From contig NZ_SNWA01000001.1 of NCBI RefSeq assembly GCF_004361815.1, positions 4,464,001 through 4,528,000 on the forward strand: a DNA stretch of 64,000 nucleotides, given 5' to 3'. Made by a program: the position numbers and the translations under genes. The number at the start of each line of letters is the position of its first letter. Positions within the stretch are counted from its first letter, which is position 1. Below the pieces are notes generated by a model, which ran no database searches, was not told the origin of the DNA, and saw nothing but the letters and a program-made list of their open reading frames with translations. Source of the stretch: Paraburkholderia sp. BL10I2N1. Lineage in GTDB: Bacteria; Pseudomonadota; Gammaproteobacteria; Burkholderiales; Burkholderiaceae. This document shows positions 1 to 8,532 of the stretch, piece by piece.

Positions 1-1165
1 CCACTCGCTCGTCCGCCCGGTGTCCGTTTGCCTCAAGGAGTGTGCGAGGTCCGGCCCCGTAGATCACGGTCGGCACACCGGCTTCGCAGTACAGGCGGGC
101 ATCGGTATAGAGCGGCACACCTTCCGCCGTAATCTCCGTCTGGATCGTGACGCGAGCCGCCGCCTGCAATGCGGCGACGAGCTGCTCCGCGCCGGGCAAC
201 TGCCTCATCGGTGAGGCGATCAGCACCTCGCGGAATTCGACGCTGATGCCGGGCAGCCCGGCGACAGCGTGCCGCACGACTTCCTCCACGCGCGTTCGCG
301 CGGCAGCCGCGTCTTCCTCCGGCGTCACGCGCCGATCGAGCCGCAGGGTCACCAGATCGGGCACGACGTTGGTATTGATGCCGCCTTCGATCAGCCCCAC
401 TACGAGTGTCGGATGTTCGATTCCGGTGGTCGCGGAGCGAATCGTGGCCAGTTCCGCGCGATGCGCATAGAGCGCCTGCAACACCGCCGTGGCCGCCTCA
501 AGCGCGTCGTGTCCGGTGTCGGGGCGAGCGGCGTGCGCGGACTTGCCGCGCACGGCGACTTCGAGATGCACGCAACCGTTGTGAGCGGTCGTGATTGCAT
601 ACGAGAAGCCGGCGCAGATCGCGAAGTCGGGCTTTACGATGCCGTTCGCAAGCAGCCAGCCGGGACCCAGCAAGCCGCCGCTTTCCTCGTCGTAGGTCAA
701 ATGCAGTTCGACCGTGCCTTGCAGCGGGGCAGCCGTCTCGATCAACGCGCGCAATGCGAAAGCGTACGTGGCGAAGTCGGACTTCGAGACTGCCGCACCG
801 CGTCCGATCATATAGCCGTCCCGGATCTCGGCGCCGTAAGGATCGCTCGACCAGCCCTCGCCGGGCGGCACGACATCGCCGTGTGCGTTCAGTGCAATCG
901 TCGGGCCGTCGCCGAAGCGATGCCGAACGACCAGGTTGGTCACACTGATCATGCCAGCCTGAACGACAGCGTCTGCCGGCACGACGTGTCGCTCGACTTC
1001 AAGGCCGAGCGCTTCTAGCGCGCGGGCGGCCAGATCGGCGTGACCCGCACAATCGCCGGGCGGGTTGTCAGAGGGCTCGCGAACGAGGGCGGCCAGAAAT
1101 TCGACTTCAGCGTCGAAGCGATCGTCGACCGCTTCCAAAAGGGCTTGCGTGGTCATTCGGTCCAT
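1..1165 (-). CDS. M20-family metallo-deacylase/amidase, C-terminus cut by window edge
   Basis: Reading the minus strand from position 1165 gives an open frame to the window edge (at least 388 codons). It has M20 peptidase-family features: an AHGDVV metal-binding segment, a DEESGG motif for the catalytic glutamate and second metal ligand, and an NGHRADE segment near the edge. Members hydrolyse N-acyl or N-carbamoyl amino acids (ArgE/DapE-like deacylases). The chosen ATG overlaps the stop of the upstream amidohydrolase by one base (TGATG), which suggests translational coupling; an in-frame ATG at 1156 is the alternative. It is the last visible gene of the ABC-transporter operon and probably does the final hydrolysis of the imported compound. 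The substrate is not evident. Confidence 0.85.
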   Translation of the reverse strand, partial: MDRMTTQALLEAVDDRFDAEVEFLAALVREPSDNPPGDCAGHADLAARALEALGLEVERHVVPADAVVQAGMISVTNLVVRHRFGDGPTIALNAHGDVVPPGEGWSSDPYGAEIRDGYMIGRGAAVSKSDFATYAFALRALIETAAPLQGTVELHLTYDEESGGLLGPGWLLANGIVKPDFAICAGFSYAITTAHNGCVHLEVAVRGKSAHAARPDTGHDALEAATAVLQALYAHRAELATIRSATTGIEHPTLVVGLIEGGINTNVVPDLVTLRLDRRVTPEEDAAAARTRVEEVVRHAVAGLPGISVEFREVLIASPMRQLPGAEQLVAALQAAARVTIQTEITAEGVPLYTDARLYCEAGVPTVIYGAGPRTLLEANGHRADERV

Positions 1166-2706
1166 CAGTTCCGTGATGAAGGGGCGTAAAACGGCTGACG
1201 CGGCGGTGTTTCAGCAAAATAGTCGGTGTAAAAGGCCTTTACATGAGGGAACACGGCCGTGCCCAGTTCCCGCTCCGCCTGCTTCACCTCGTTGCGCGGC
1301 TTCGCGAGAGTCTGTTCGATCTCGTTGAGGATCGCATCGCGATCCACGCGCGTGAACCGGCCATCCCGGTACACCACTTCGCCGGCAATCATCACGGCAT
1401 CGACAGCATTGGTCTTGGCGCGCTGCATGAGCGCATCGAGCATCGGAATGTTATCGTCCTGATACGGATACGTGGCGGTCTTCCAGTTCATCAGCACCAG
1501 ATCGGCCAGGCGTCCGGTTTCCAGGCGCCCAATTTGTGCGCCGAACGGGGTGGTTCGAGCGCCATCCTCAGTGGCCATTTTCAGTATTTGTGGGCAGGTC
1601 GGCACGTCGTCGTCCATTCCCGGCGTGCGGTGTACCCGCAGTGCGAGGCGCATCTCCTGCAACATGTCGCGGTCTTCGTTGATACCCGCTTCGTCGAGCC
1701 CCATGCCGACCGTCACACCGTATCTGGCGAACGCATTCAAGGGTGCCACGCCACTGCGCAAACGGAGATTCGAACTGCAGTTATGGCAGATGCAGGTGCC
1801 GGTATGCGCGACCATTTCGATGTCTGCTTCCGTCAGCCACACGCCATGGCCGAGGGTTAGCGACGGACCGAGCAGACCGAGATCGTTCAGATGCGCGACC
1901 GCCGTCTTGCCGGTCCGGCGGCGCGCGTATTCCTTCTGATAGGCGGTTTCGAGCAAATGCATATGCATCGGTACGCCGGCTTTGTCGGCGCGTTCCTTGA
2001 TGGTAAGCAGTGTCTCATCGCTACACCAGTGCAGGTTGGCAGGTGCAAGCTGAATCCGGGTCAGCGATTGGCCTTCGTTGTCCTGCGTGAGCATGTCGAA
2101 CAACTGCAGATGATCGGCCAGCGGGACCTGCTGCGCTTTCAGATGCGCAGCGAGCTTAGGTCCGATGTCGGCCGGCAGGCGTTTGACGAAGTCTTCGTCG
2201 GCTTCGTAGACGAGCAGATTCTGCTCGCGCACGGCGAAGCTGTACGACGCGCGCATACCGATGTCCCGATACGCCTTCAGGACGCCTGAAGCGGCTTCAT
2301 GTATCGACGACAGCGGACCAGGCCGCCAACCGTGGATGTGCTGCACGGTGGTAATGCCGGACGCAATCATTTCGAAGGCGGAGTACAGGGTATCGAGGTA
2401 AAGATCGATCTCGCGCGTACCCATCCGGCTCGCAAACCACAGTTCCAGCGCGTAGTCCGGAGAGCCGTGTTGCAGCGGCGTCAGGCCGACGTGATGGTGA
2501 CTGTTGACGAAGCCAGGCAGCAACACCGTATCGGGCGAGCCGAGGCGCGGCGCGTTCGGATACTTTGCGATCAGCTGCTGCGCATCGCCGATCTCGACTA
2601 TTACGCCGTCGCGTTGATACAGCGCGCCGTCGCGGATGACCTCTGCGGTGTGCCGGTCGGCGACGCCCTTGACGATCCAGCCAGCGACAATCAATGTTTC
2701 TGACAT
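1165..2706 (-). CDS. Amidohydrolase-superfamily deaminase/hydrolase (SsnA/AtzA/TrzN type)
   Basis: A 513-residue metal-dependent amidohydrolase. Visible signatures are the HHH metal site at about residues 70-72 after a VLLPGFVNS strand, a MHLLET strand, the LGHGVWL histidine motif, and a GMGLDEAG segment holding the C-terminal metal aspartate. The family includes guanine and cytosine deaminases and triazine hydrolases, so it probably deaminates or dechlorinates a nitrogen heterocycle or related compound. The open frame extends upstream, but the ATG at 2706 matches the family N-terminus (MSETLIVAGW). It lies 29 bp after the nitrilase gene and is coupled to the following M20 gene. Two adjacent amide-bond enzymes suggest a stepwise ring-opening pathway, which is inference. 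Confidence 0.85.
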   Translation of the reverse strand: MSETLIVAGWIVKGVADRHTAEVIRDGALYQRDGVIVEIGDAQQLIAKYPNAPRLGSPDTVLLPGFVNSHHHVGLTPLQHGSPDYALELWFASRMGTREIDLYLDTLYSAFEMIASGITTVQHIHGWRPGPLSSIHEAASGVLKAYRDIGMRASYSFAVREQNLLVYEADEDFVKRLPADIGPKLAAHLKAQQVPLADHLQLFDMLTQDNEGQSLTRIQLAPANLHWCSDETLLTIKERADKAGVPMHMHLLETAYQKEYARRRTGKTAVAHLNDLGLLGPSLTLGHGVWLTEADIEMVAHTGTCICHNCSSNLRLRSGVAPLNAFARYGVTVGMGLDEAGINEDRDMLQEMRLALRVHRTPGMDDDVPTCPQILKMATEDGARTTPFGAQIGRLETGRLADLVLMNWKTATYPYQDDNIPMLDALMQRAKTNAVDAVMIAGEVVYRDGRFTRVDRDAILNEIEQTLAKPRNEVKQAERELGTAVFPHVKAFYTDYFAETPPRQPFYAPSSRN

Positions 2707-2735
2707 GGTTGCTTTTACCTGAATAGAGGAGAGTT

Positions 2736-3617
2736 TCAGAACGATGGTGTGTCGTATAGATCGACACGCCGATGGTCGAAGTAAGACAGCTTTTCGCGGG
2801 TCGCCGCGATCTCTGCATGCGCGAGCGTCGCGCTGACGATGCCAGGTCCTTCGTTGCCGGGCCGGCGGGCGAGTACAGCGCCGTCGGCGGCAATCACACA
2901 CGACTCGCCATAGTTGTCGATGCGCACGCCATCGAGGAATTCGTCACCGGTCTTGTTCGCGCAAACGACCGCCAGCCCATTTTCCCGCGCGTGCGTGCGC
3001 AACTCCCCGACGAAGAAATCCATATCGTCGCCACCGCTGCCCGCGACGGGCACGATGACGAGATCGGCGCCGGCCGCACGCAACGCGCGCCAGCATTCTG
3101 GAAAGCGGCGGTCGTAGCAGACCAGAACGCCGATGCGCCATGCGCCTACCTGCACGACGTGCAGTGCGTCGCCAGGCGTGAAGTGCGCGGCTTCATCGTA
3201 GCCGGGCGGCGGGTCGTCGCCGACAGGCAGGTGAAGCTTGCGCGCAACCGGACCGGCGCGCAGCGGATTGCCGTCGGCGTCGAAGCCGAGCACGGCGTTG
3301 TGATACCGACCACTCGCCCGATCGATTTCGTAGAACGGTACGAACAGGGCGATGCCACGCTCCCTGGCCAGCGCGGCGCAGCGTGCGGCGAGGGGACCGT
3401 CGGCGGGCTGCGCCCAGTCACGATATTGCCCGCCCGGCGCGCTCGCGAAGTACGGCACCATTGAGAACTCGGGCAAGACGATCAACTGGGCGCCGTCATC
3501 AGCGGCGGCGCGCACGGCGGCAAATGCCACGGCCTCGTTGCCGGCAAGGTCGGTTGTGCAGGGAGGCAATTGCAGTGCCGCGGCCCGAAGTGTGCTCAGG
3601 GTTACCAGTCGATTCAT
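2736..3617 (-). CDS. Carbon-nitrogen hydrolase (nitrilase superfamily amidase)
   Basis: A 293-residue nitrilase-superfamily enzyme with the full catalytic triad: Glu50 in LPEFS, Lys127 in ARKLHLP and Cys167 in VCYDRRFPE. Family members cleave amides or carbamoyl groups, for example N-carbamoylputrescine amidase and beta-ureidopropionase; the enzyme is cytoplasmic. Its ATG overlaps the ABC ATPase stop by four bases (ATGA), so it belongs to the same transcript. With the downstream amidohydrolase and M20 enzyme it fits a pathway that opens and trims an imported nitrogen compound, such as a pyrimidine-, hydantoin- or creatinine-like molecule. The exact substrate cannot be read from sequence. Confidence 0.88.
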   Translation of the reverse strand: MNRLVTLSTLRAAALQLPPCTTDLAGNEAVAFAAVRAAADDGAQLIVLPEFSMVPYFASAPGGQYRDWAQPADGPLAARCAALARERGIALFVPFYEIDRASGRYHNAVLGFDADGNPLRAGPVARKLHLPVGDDPPPGYDEAAHFTPGDALHVVQVGAWRIGVLVCYDRRFPECWRALRAAGADLVIVPVAGSGGDDMDFFVGELRTHARENGLAVVCANKTGDEFLDGVRIDNYGESCVIAADGAVLARRPGNEGPGIVSATLAHAEIAATREKLSYFDHRRVDLYDTPSF

Positions 3618-4426
3618 CGGACCCGCTCCTGCTCGGCGAAGGCGCGATCGACTTCATCGCGCATCAGGTCGGTCAGGTGGACGCTGAGATCGTGGAACGC
3701 CCGGCTGCGCGTGTCCCGCGGACGAGGAAGATCGACCGGAATGATGGTCTTGATGCGCCCCGGGCGTGCCGTAAACACGACAATGCGGTCGGCGAGCGCA
3801 ATCGCTTCGTCGATGTGGTGAGTGACGAAGACCATCGACACATTGCTTCGTTGCCAGACCTGGATCAGGAAGTCCTGCATCTTCGCACGCGTTTGCACGT
3901 CCAGCGCGGCGAACGGCTCGTCGAGCAGCAGTATCTCGGGCTTCAGCGCGAGTGCACGCCCCACGGCAACACGCTGGCGCATGCCGCCCGAGAGCTGGTC
4001 GGGCCGTTTGTCGATGGCTTCGGACAAGCCGACACGCTCGAGAATTTCCTCTGCGACACGCCGCCGGTTTTCCTTGGGCATGTGCTGCATTTTCAGGCCG
4101 AAGGTGATGTTTTCGCCCACGCTCAGCCACGGAAAGAGCGAGGCGTCCTGGAAGACGAGTCCACGGTCCGTGCCCGGTCCGCTCACCTCGGCACCGCCGC
4201 ACACGATGCGGCCGCTGGATATCTGTTCCAGTCCTGAGATTAGATAGAGCAGAGTACTTTTGCCGCACCCGCTTGGGCCGAGGAACACGACGAATTCGCG
4301 GCGAGCGATATTCAGGTCGATGTCACGCAAGGCAACGAACGGTGCGCCGTCTGTCTGCCATGTCTTGCCGACGCCCTTGCAGGTGACGAGCGGCGGTTGC
4401 ATGGAAGCTGATTCATTCTGGCTCAT
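3614..4426 (-). CDS. ABC transporter ATP-binding protein (SsuB/TauB type)
   Basis: A 270-residue ABC ATPase. It has Walker A GPSGCGKST at about residues 50-58, the signature LSGGMRQRVAVGRAL, Walker B ILLLDEP and a switch histidine in VTHHIDEA. The family energises import of sulfonates, taurine, nitrate or aromatic nitrogen compounds. The frame is open further upstream, but the ATG at 4426 (MSQNESAS), preceded by GGGGAAA, starts one base after the permease stop. It ends with a four-base ATGA overlap into the nitrilase gene. Confidence 0.93.
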   Translation of the reverse strand: MSQNESASMQPPLVTCKGVGKTWQTDGAPFVALRDIDLNIARREFVVFLGPSGCGKSTLLYLISGLEQISSGRIVCGGAEVSGPGTDRGLVFQDASLFPWLSVGENITFGLKMQHMPKENRRRVAEEILERVGLSEAIDKRPDQLSGGMRQRVAVGRALALKPEILLLDEPFAALDVQTRAKMQDFLIQVWQRSNVSMVFVTHHIDEAIALADRIVVFTARPGRIKTIIPVDLPRPRDTRSRAFHDLSVHLTDLMRDEVDRAFAEQERVR

Positions 4427-4427
4427 A

Positions 4428-5327
4428 TCATTTCCCCAAACCGTTACCTGGCACCCAGAACAGCACCTTGCGCTGGACGATTCGCAGCGCAACGTCGAAG
4501 GCGAAGCCGGTGACGCCGATCAGCGTCATCGTGAAGAACGACAGGCTCGAGTTGAAGGTATTGCGCGCGAGCATGACGACCTGACCGAGCCCGCTGCCGA
4601 CGCCGGTCGCTTCCGCCACCAGCACTACCATCCACGCGCCGAACAGGTTCATGCGCAGCACCATGAAGAGCGACGGCAAGATGGCCGGCAGAATCACATG
4701 ACGGAACGTCTGCGCGCGCGTCGCGCCCATCACGGCGGCGACGTTAAGGTGGGTACGGCTGACGTTGTCGATCTGGCTGATCGTCGAGACGGTCATGACA
4801 AAAAAAAGCGAGATGAACACCATGAATACAGCGGGCGCATTCCCGATTCCGAACAGGAAGATCGCGACCGGGAGCCACGCGATCGGTGAAATGGGAGCCA
4901 GCAGCGTGATCGTCGGTAAGGTGAGGTTGCCGAGCAGGCGGAAGTAGCGGATCGCGACGCCCATCGCCACGCTGCAGACGAAGCCCAGCACCAGGCCGCT
5001 TAACACCCGCAACGTTGTTGCGACGATTGTCATGGCGAGCGACTTCAGCGCTGTCGCGTTGGACGTCTCGCCGATCACGTCAGTCGGGATGAAGTACTGA
5101 GCCTGCGACGCGAAGTTGCGCAGGAAGATGTGCGGCGGCGGCAACAGAAGCGGATCTGCCCAACCTGCGGCCCACGCCAGTTCCCATGCGGCAATGAAGC
5201 ACGCCAGCGAGGCGACTCCCCAGCCAAGCGGCACGAGTCGCCGGACGAGGTTGGAGCGTGGCCGGCCACTTGCTGCCGGGCGCACCACGCGCCGGTGCGC
5301 GAAGAGGGTCGTCGGATCGGCTTTCAT
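4428..5327 (-). CDS. ABC transporter permease (SsuC/TauC type)
   Basis: A 299-residue inner-membrane permease with an N-terminal Arg-rich cytoplasmic tail followed by about six hydrophobic segments. The cytoplasmic loop GATRAQTFRHVILPAILPS carries the EAA-type motif that docks the ATPase. It belongs to the BPD-transport family used for sulfonates, taurine and related small organics. Its ATG overlaps the stop of the binding-protein gene (ATGA) and its stop lies one base before the ATPase start, so the transport genes are tightly coupled. Confidence 0.92.
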   Translation of the reverse strand: MKADPTTLFAHRRVVRPAASGRPRSNLVRRLVPLGWGVASLACFIAAWELAWAAGWADPLLLPPPHIFLRNFASQAQYFIPTDVIGETSNATALKSLAMTIVATTLRVLSGLVLGFVCSVAMGVAIRYFRLLGNLTLPTITLLAPISPIAWLPVAIFLFGIGNAPAVFMVFISLFFVMTVSTISQIDNVSRTHLNVAAVMGATRAQTFRHVILPAILPSLFMVLRMNLFGAWMVVLVAEATGVGSGLGQVVMLARNTFNSSLSFFTMTLIGVTGFAFDVALRIVQRKVLFWVPGNGLGK

Positions 5328-6385
5328 GCGGATTTCAGCTTGAGCTGGCCATAGAGATCGCCGTTTTCCTTGATCACCTCATTGAGCGGCCCCCAGTCGA
5401 ACATGTCAGGGCCAGGAAGTCGCTTGATGTAGCGCAGGTCCTTCAGATTCTGCGCCCGCTGCAGGATGAAATTCTGGTTGCTGCGCTGATCGATCATCGC
5501 CGGCTGCTTCGCGGCTGCGTCGAGCGTGGCGTCGTAGCTCGTTTTGAAGTACTTGCCGACGGTGTCCTTGACGGCCGAGGCGCGGTCCAGTTCTTCCTGA
5601 TGCTGCGCGACCATCATCGCCTTGATCAGCGCCTTCACCGCATCGCGGTTTTCGTGCAGGAGCTTGCTGCGCACCGCGAGAACGCAGTCGGAGTAGTTCG
5701 CGCCGTATACATCCACACCGTTCGAAAGCTGCACGGAGCCCGGCCTCGCCTTCAACGCCTGCGTCGCGTAGGGCTCGATGTGGCACATTGCATCGACGTT
5801 CCCGGCGATGAACGCCTGCGCCAGCTCCGGCGACGTGCCGAAGTAGCGCACCTTGACGTCGGCGAAACTCATGCCGGCCTTCTTCAGGTAATCGTACGGG
5901 AGCATTTCGAGCGTATCGGCCTGGAATGTGCCGATGGTCTTGCCGCGCAGTTGGGCCGCTGACGTGATGCCCGCCTGCGCGACGATCACGCAGCCCTGCA
6001 CGCCCGAGCCTGCGACGATCTTGATCGGTGCGCCGGCATCGTAGAGCGTCATGAAGTTGGTGTACGGAACCACGGAGACGTCCACCACGCCCGCGCCGAA
6101 GAGCGCCGCGATGTCCGCATTGGACGGGGTGGTGACGAAGTCGAGCGTGACGCCCTGCGCGAGATTGCGTTCCTTGACGAGAAAGAACGGACAATTGCAG
6201 AGACCCGTGCCGTGCGTCGCCTTGAGGGTCAGCGGGCCGGCCGCCATGGCCTGTGGTAGATAGGCACCGCCCAACGCCGCGGCGCCGGCCAGACACGCAC
6301 CGCGCATCAGGAATTCGCGCCGCGTACTGCCGAGTTCGGTCAATGGGTAACCATTCGGGTCTTGCTGAACAAATTTCCTGAACAT
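5324..6385 (-). CDS. Tat-exported substrate-binding protein (NMT1/THI5/SsuA-like)
   Basis: A 353-residue periplasmic binding protein. The N-terminus has a twin-arginine signal (STRREFLMRG followed by an Ala/Gly/Leu core ending QAMAA), so export is probably via Tat. The mature part follows the SsuA/TauA/NMT1 fold, with CNCPFFLVKE near the start and IEPYATQALKARPG in the second lobe. The start at 6385 is chosen because it follows AAGGACC and yields the signal peptide; the longer open frame upstream overlaps the preceding gene. It begins 10 bp after the leaderless paralogue and overlaps the permease start. Confidence 0.9.
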   Translation of the reverse strand: MFRKFVQQDPNGYPLTELGSTRREFLMRGACLAGAAALGGAYLPQAMAAGPLTLKATHGTGLCNCPFFLVKERNLAQGVTLDFVTTPSNADIAALFGAGVVDVSVVPYTNFMTLYDAGAPIKIVAGSGVQGCVIVAQAGITSAAQLRGKTIGTFQADTLEMLPYDYLKKAGMSFADVKVRYFGTSPELAQAFIAGNVDAMCHIEPYATQALKARPGSVQLSNGVDVYGANYSDCVLAVRSKLLHENRDAVKALIKAMMVAQHQEELDRASAVKDTVGKYFKTSYDATLDAAAKQPAMIDQRSNQNFILQRAQNLKDLRYIKRLPGPDMFDWGPLNEVIKENGDLYGQLKLKSA

Positions 6386-6395
6386 CGCGTGGTCC

Positions 6396-7313
6396 TTAGA
6401 GAGGTTGAACGGCAGATGGGCATGTGAAAGTTTCCGCAGGCGACTGCGCAAGCGTTTGTTCCAGCAGATCGAAGCTGAAAATCTGTCCAATCGAGCCGGA
6501 AACCTGCATTCGTCCGAGCGCTTCCAGCGACCGGGCACGTGCGAGAATGCACTCGCGAAGCGGGCGAATATCGATGATCGGCGGCTGCGCGGCGACGCCG
6601 GCCAGCAGTTCGTCAAGCGCGAATTCGGGGTAGCGGTACGCGCTGGCGCGCAGGGCTTCGCGGGGATTGTTCGTAATCGCTTCCTGCGCATCGAGCATTG
6701 CGCGTAAGGCCGCGCGGATGATCTCAGGATGTGCGTCGAGAAAACTCTTGCGGGCGACGAGCAACGTGTCGGGATAGTCGCCGCCCCAAGCGTGCAAGCC
6801 GTCGCACAGCACCTCGAAGCCGCGCAGCCGAAGGCGGGAAATCCACGGTTCGATCAACGTCAGCGCCGCGAGGCGGCCGTCGGTCAGATCGGCGACCGCC
6901 TCGGCGAGCGATGGGTACAGCACGCGTTCGACCTGCATGAGATCCATTCCGTGTACCCGCAGTGCATCGTGCAGCAGGACTTCCATTGGATCGTCGGCGA
7001 AGGTTCCTACACGCTGGCCGCGCAGATCGCTCATCGACAGGCCCGGCTGCCCCACGAGCGCCATGCCGAGCTTGCCGCTGCCACCGACAATGCGCAGCGG
7101 GTCGGGCCGGGCATGATCGACCAGCGGCTGTGTAAAGCCGGTGGTGCCGAGATCAGCCTCTCCGCTTCTCAGCAATGCGGCGGTGGAGCTGAAATGTGTC
7201 AGCGGCGGTGCTTCGACCTGCAGGCCATGACGCTCGAACAGGCCGGTATCGACCGCAACGAACAACGCGAGATTGGAAAGCGCACTGCCGTGCGCCAGGA
7301 GCAGTTTTTGCAT
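6396..7313 (-). CDS. Leaderless NMT1/THI5-like substrate-binding-domain protein
   Basis: A 305-residue protein of the same binding-protein fold as its downstream neighbour: an AHGSALSNLALFVAVDTGLF opening, a GEADLG hinge and a LIEPWISRL second-lobe segment. It starts directly at the first strand with no signal peptide, and no plausible upstream start supplies one. It may therefore be a cytoplasmic substrate sensor or enzyme-like member rather than a transport component; alternatively its leader has been lost. It is the first gene of the operon, divergent from the GntR gene across a 475-bp promoter region. Confidence 0.8.
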   Translation of the reverse strand: MQKLLLAHGSALSNLALFVAVDTGLFERHGLQVEAPPLTHFSSTAALLRSGEADLGTTGFTQPLVDHARPDPLRIVGGSGKLGMALVGQPGLSMSDLRGQRVGTFADDPMEVLLHDALRVHGMDLMQVERVLYPSLAEAVADLTDGRLAALTLIEPWISRLRLRGFEVLCDGLHAWGGDYPDTLLVARKSFLDAHPEIIRAALRAMLDAQEAITNNPREALRASAYRYPEFALDELLAGVAAQPPIIDIRPLRECILARARSLEALGRMQVSGSIGQIFSFDLLEQTLAQSPAETFTCPSAVQPL

Positions 7314-7788
7314 GACAGGATCTGGGAGTCAGGGAATCGCTCGGGCAGACGGCTTGCCGCACGCGAGGGCTTGACGATGTTTAGCGAAGACCGTGCCAGC
7401 GAGCGGGGCTTCGTATGCGCTCAAACGCATCGCTTTGTTTACAGGATGTTGAGGATATTGTTTTAAATAAATCTTAAAACTTGTACACAATTGTGTCTCA
7501 TCCTGTCTTCGAAAAACGCACCACAATGTGGCCGAAAGGCTGATTTTGCACCGCCATGTTGCGCTCGGCACAGTGACTGGGCATCATGCGTTCAAGCATT
7601 TCTAGCTTGATCTAACAAGGAATGACGGACACAGTCGTACAATTTTCTTTTGCAACAAAAATACAATCTGGCATATAACTTGTGTGCAATATCGGCGATA
7701 ATTTGCACTGCGGCGAGGCAGTGCAATTGGTGTAGTCAACCGCGCACGTCGCCCTTGTCGTGATTCAACTCATTACCAGGACCCTTTC
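7314..7788. promoter_or_regulatory. Divergent promoter region between ABC operon and GntR gene
   Basis: A 475-bp gene-free stretch that is markedly more AT-rich than its surroundings. It holds a perfect 12-bp palindrome ACACAATTGTGT (7485-7496) fused to a TTGTACACAA half, and further TTGTGTGCAA-like sequence near 7680. These resemble operators of FCD-type GntR regulators and could be bound by the adjacent regulator to control both directions. Confidence 0.5.
7703..7726 (+). promoter_or_regulatory. Perfect 9-bp inverted repeat upstream of GntR start
   Basis: TTGCACTGC and GCAGTGCAA flank a 6-base loop (GGCGAG), ending 62 bases before the GntR ATG. It could be an operator or an mRNA hairpin in the leader. 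No T-tract follows, so it is not a standard terminator. Confidence 0.4.
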
Positions 7789-8520
7789 ATGCCGACTGAT
7801 AAGAAGAGGGCGAAGACGGCCGAAAACGAAGTGGCTGGCTCCTTCGACGGCGCGCATCGCCACGTGATTTACGAGCGCTTGATGAATGCGATCTCGGAGC
7901 ATCGGCTGCAGCCCGGCACGAAGCTCGCCGAAGACCGGCTCGCCACTATTTTTGGCGTCAGCCGCACCACTGTGCGGACAGTGTTGCAGCAACTGGCGCA
8001 CGAACTTGTCGTCACGATCGTGCCGAATCGCGGCGCGTTTGTTGCGAGCCCGACGGTGGAGGAGGCGCGCGAGTTGTTCGAGGCGCGGCGTCAGATCGAA
8101 TTGCCGATCATCGAAAAGGTGTGCCGTTGCGCGACGAAGAAAGACCTGGCGCGTTTGCGCGCGCATGTGGCACAGGAAGATGAGGCCCGTAAGCGTGATG
8201 ACCGGCGCACCTCGGTACGACTTTCAGGCGAATTCCACGTGATGCTCGCGCAGGTGTCGGGCAATCGCTTCGTCGAGCGTACGATGCGCGGCCTGCAGAT
8301 GCTCACCTGCCTGACCATCCTGCTCTACAACGCGCCGACGGCGAAGGCGTGTCCACATGACGAACATACGCGCCTGATCGATGCGCTGGAAGCGGGCAAC
8401 TTGAAGCTGGCGCAAAAAGTGATGATCGAGCATCTCGAACATATCGAAGCCACGCTCCGGTTGCATGAGCCCGAGGAAGAGCACGACGATCTGGAGGCGA
8501 TCCTGTTCGATGGCCAATGA
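7789..8520 (+). CDS. GntR-family transcriptional regulator, FCD domain
   Basis: A 243-residue regulator with an N-terminal winged helix (LAEDRLATIFGVSRTTVRTVLQQL recognition region, about residues 44-67). The all-alpha FCD effector domain follows, with a conserved metal-site PHDEHTRLIDALE segment. FCD regulators usually repress catabolic genes and are released by the substrate or a metabolite. The ATG follows an AGGA site. It is divergent from the ABC/amidase operon and is the natural candidate regulator of it. The protein ends in an acidic tail. Confidence 0.88.
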   Translation: MPTDKKRAKTAENEVAGSFDGAHRHVIYERLMNAISEHRLQPGTKLAEDRLATIFGVSRTTVRTVLQQLAHELVVTIVPNRGAFVASPTVEEARELFEARRQIELPIIEKVCRCATKKDLARLRAHVAQEDEARKRDDRRTSVRLSGEFHVMLAQVSGNRFVERTMRGLQMLTCLTILLYNAPTAKACPHDEHTRLIDALEAGNLKLAQKVMIEHLEHIEATLRLHEPEEEHDDLEAILFDGQ

Positions 8521-8532
8521 CGTCGGCGTGCT

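Noticed and set aside
269..1018. A 249-codon plus-strand open frame at the left edge
   Set aside because: The minus strand encodes an M20 deacylase with intact metal motifs across the same bases.
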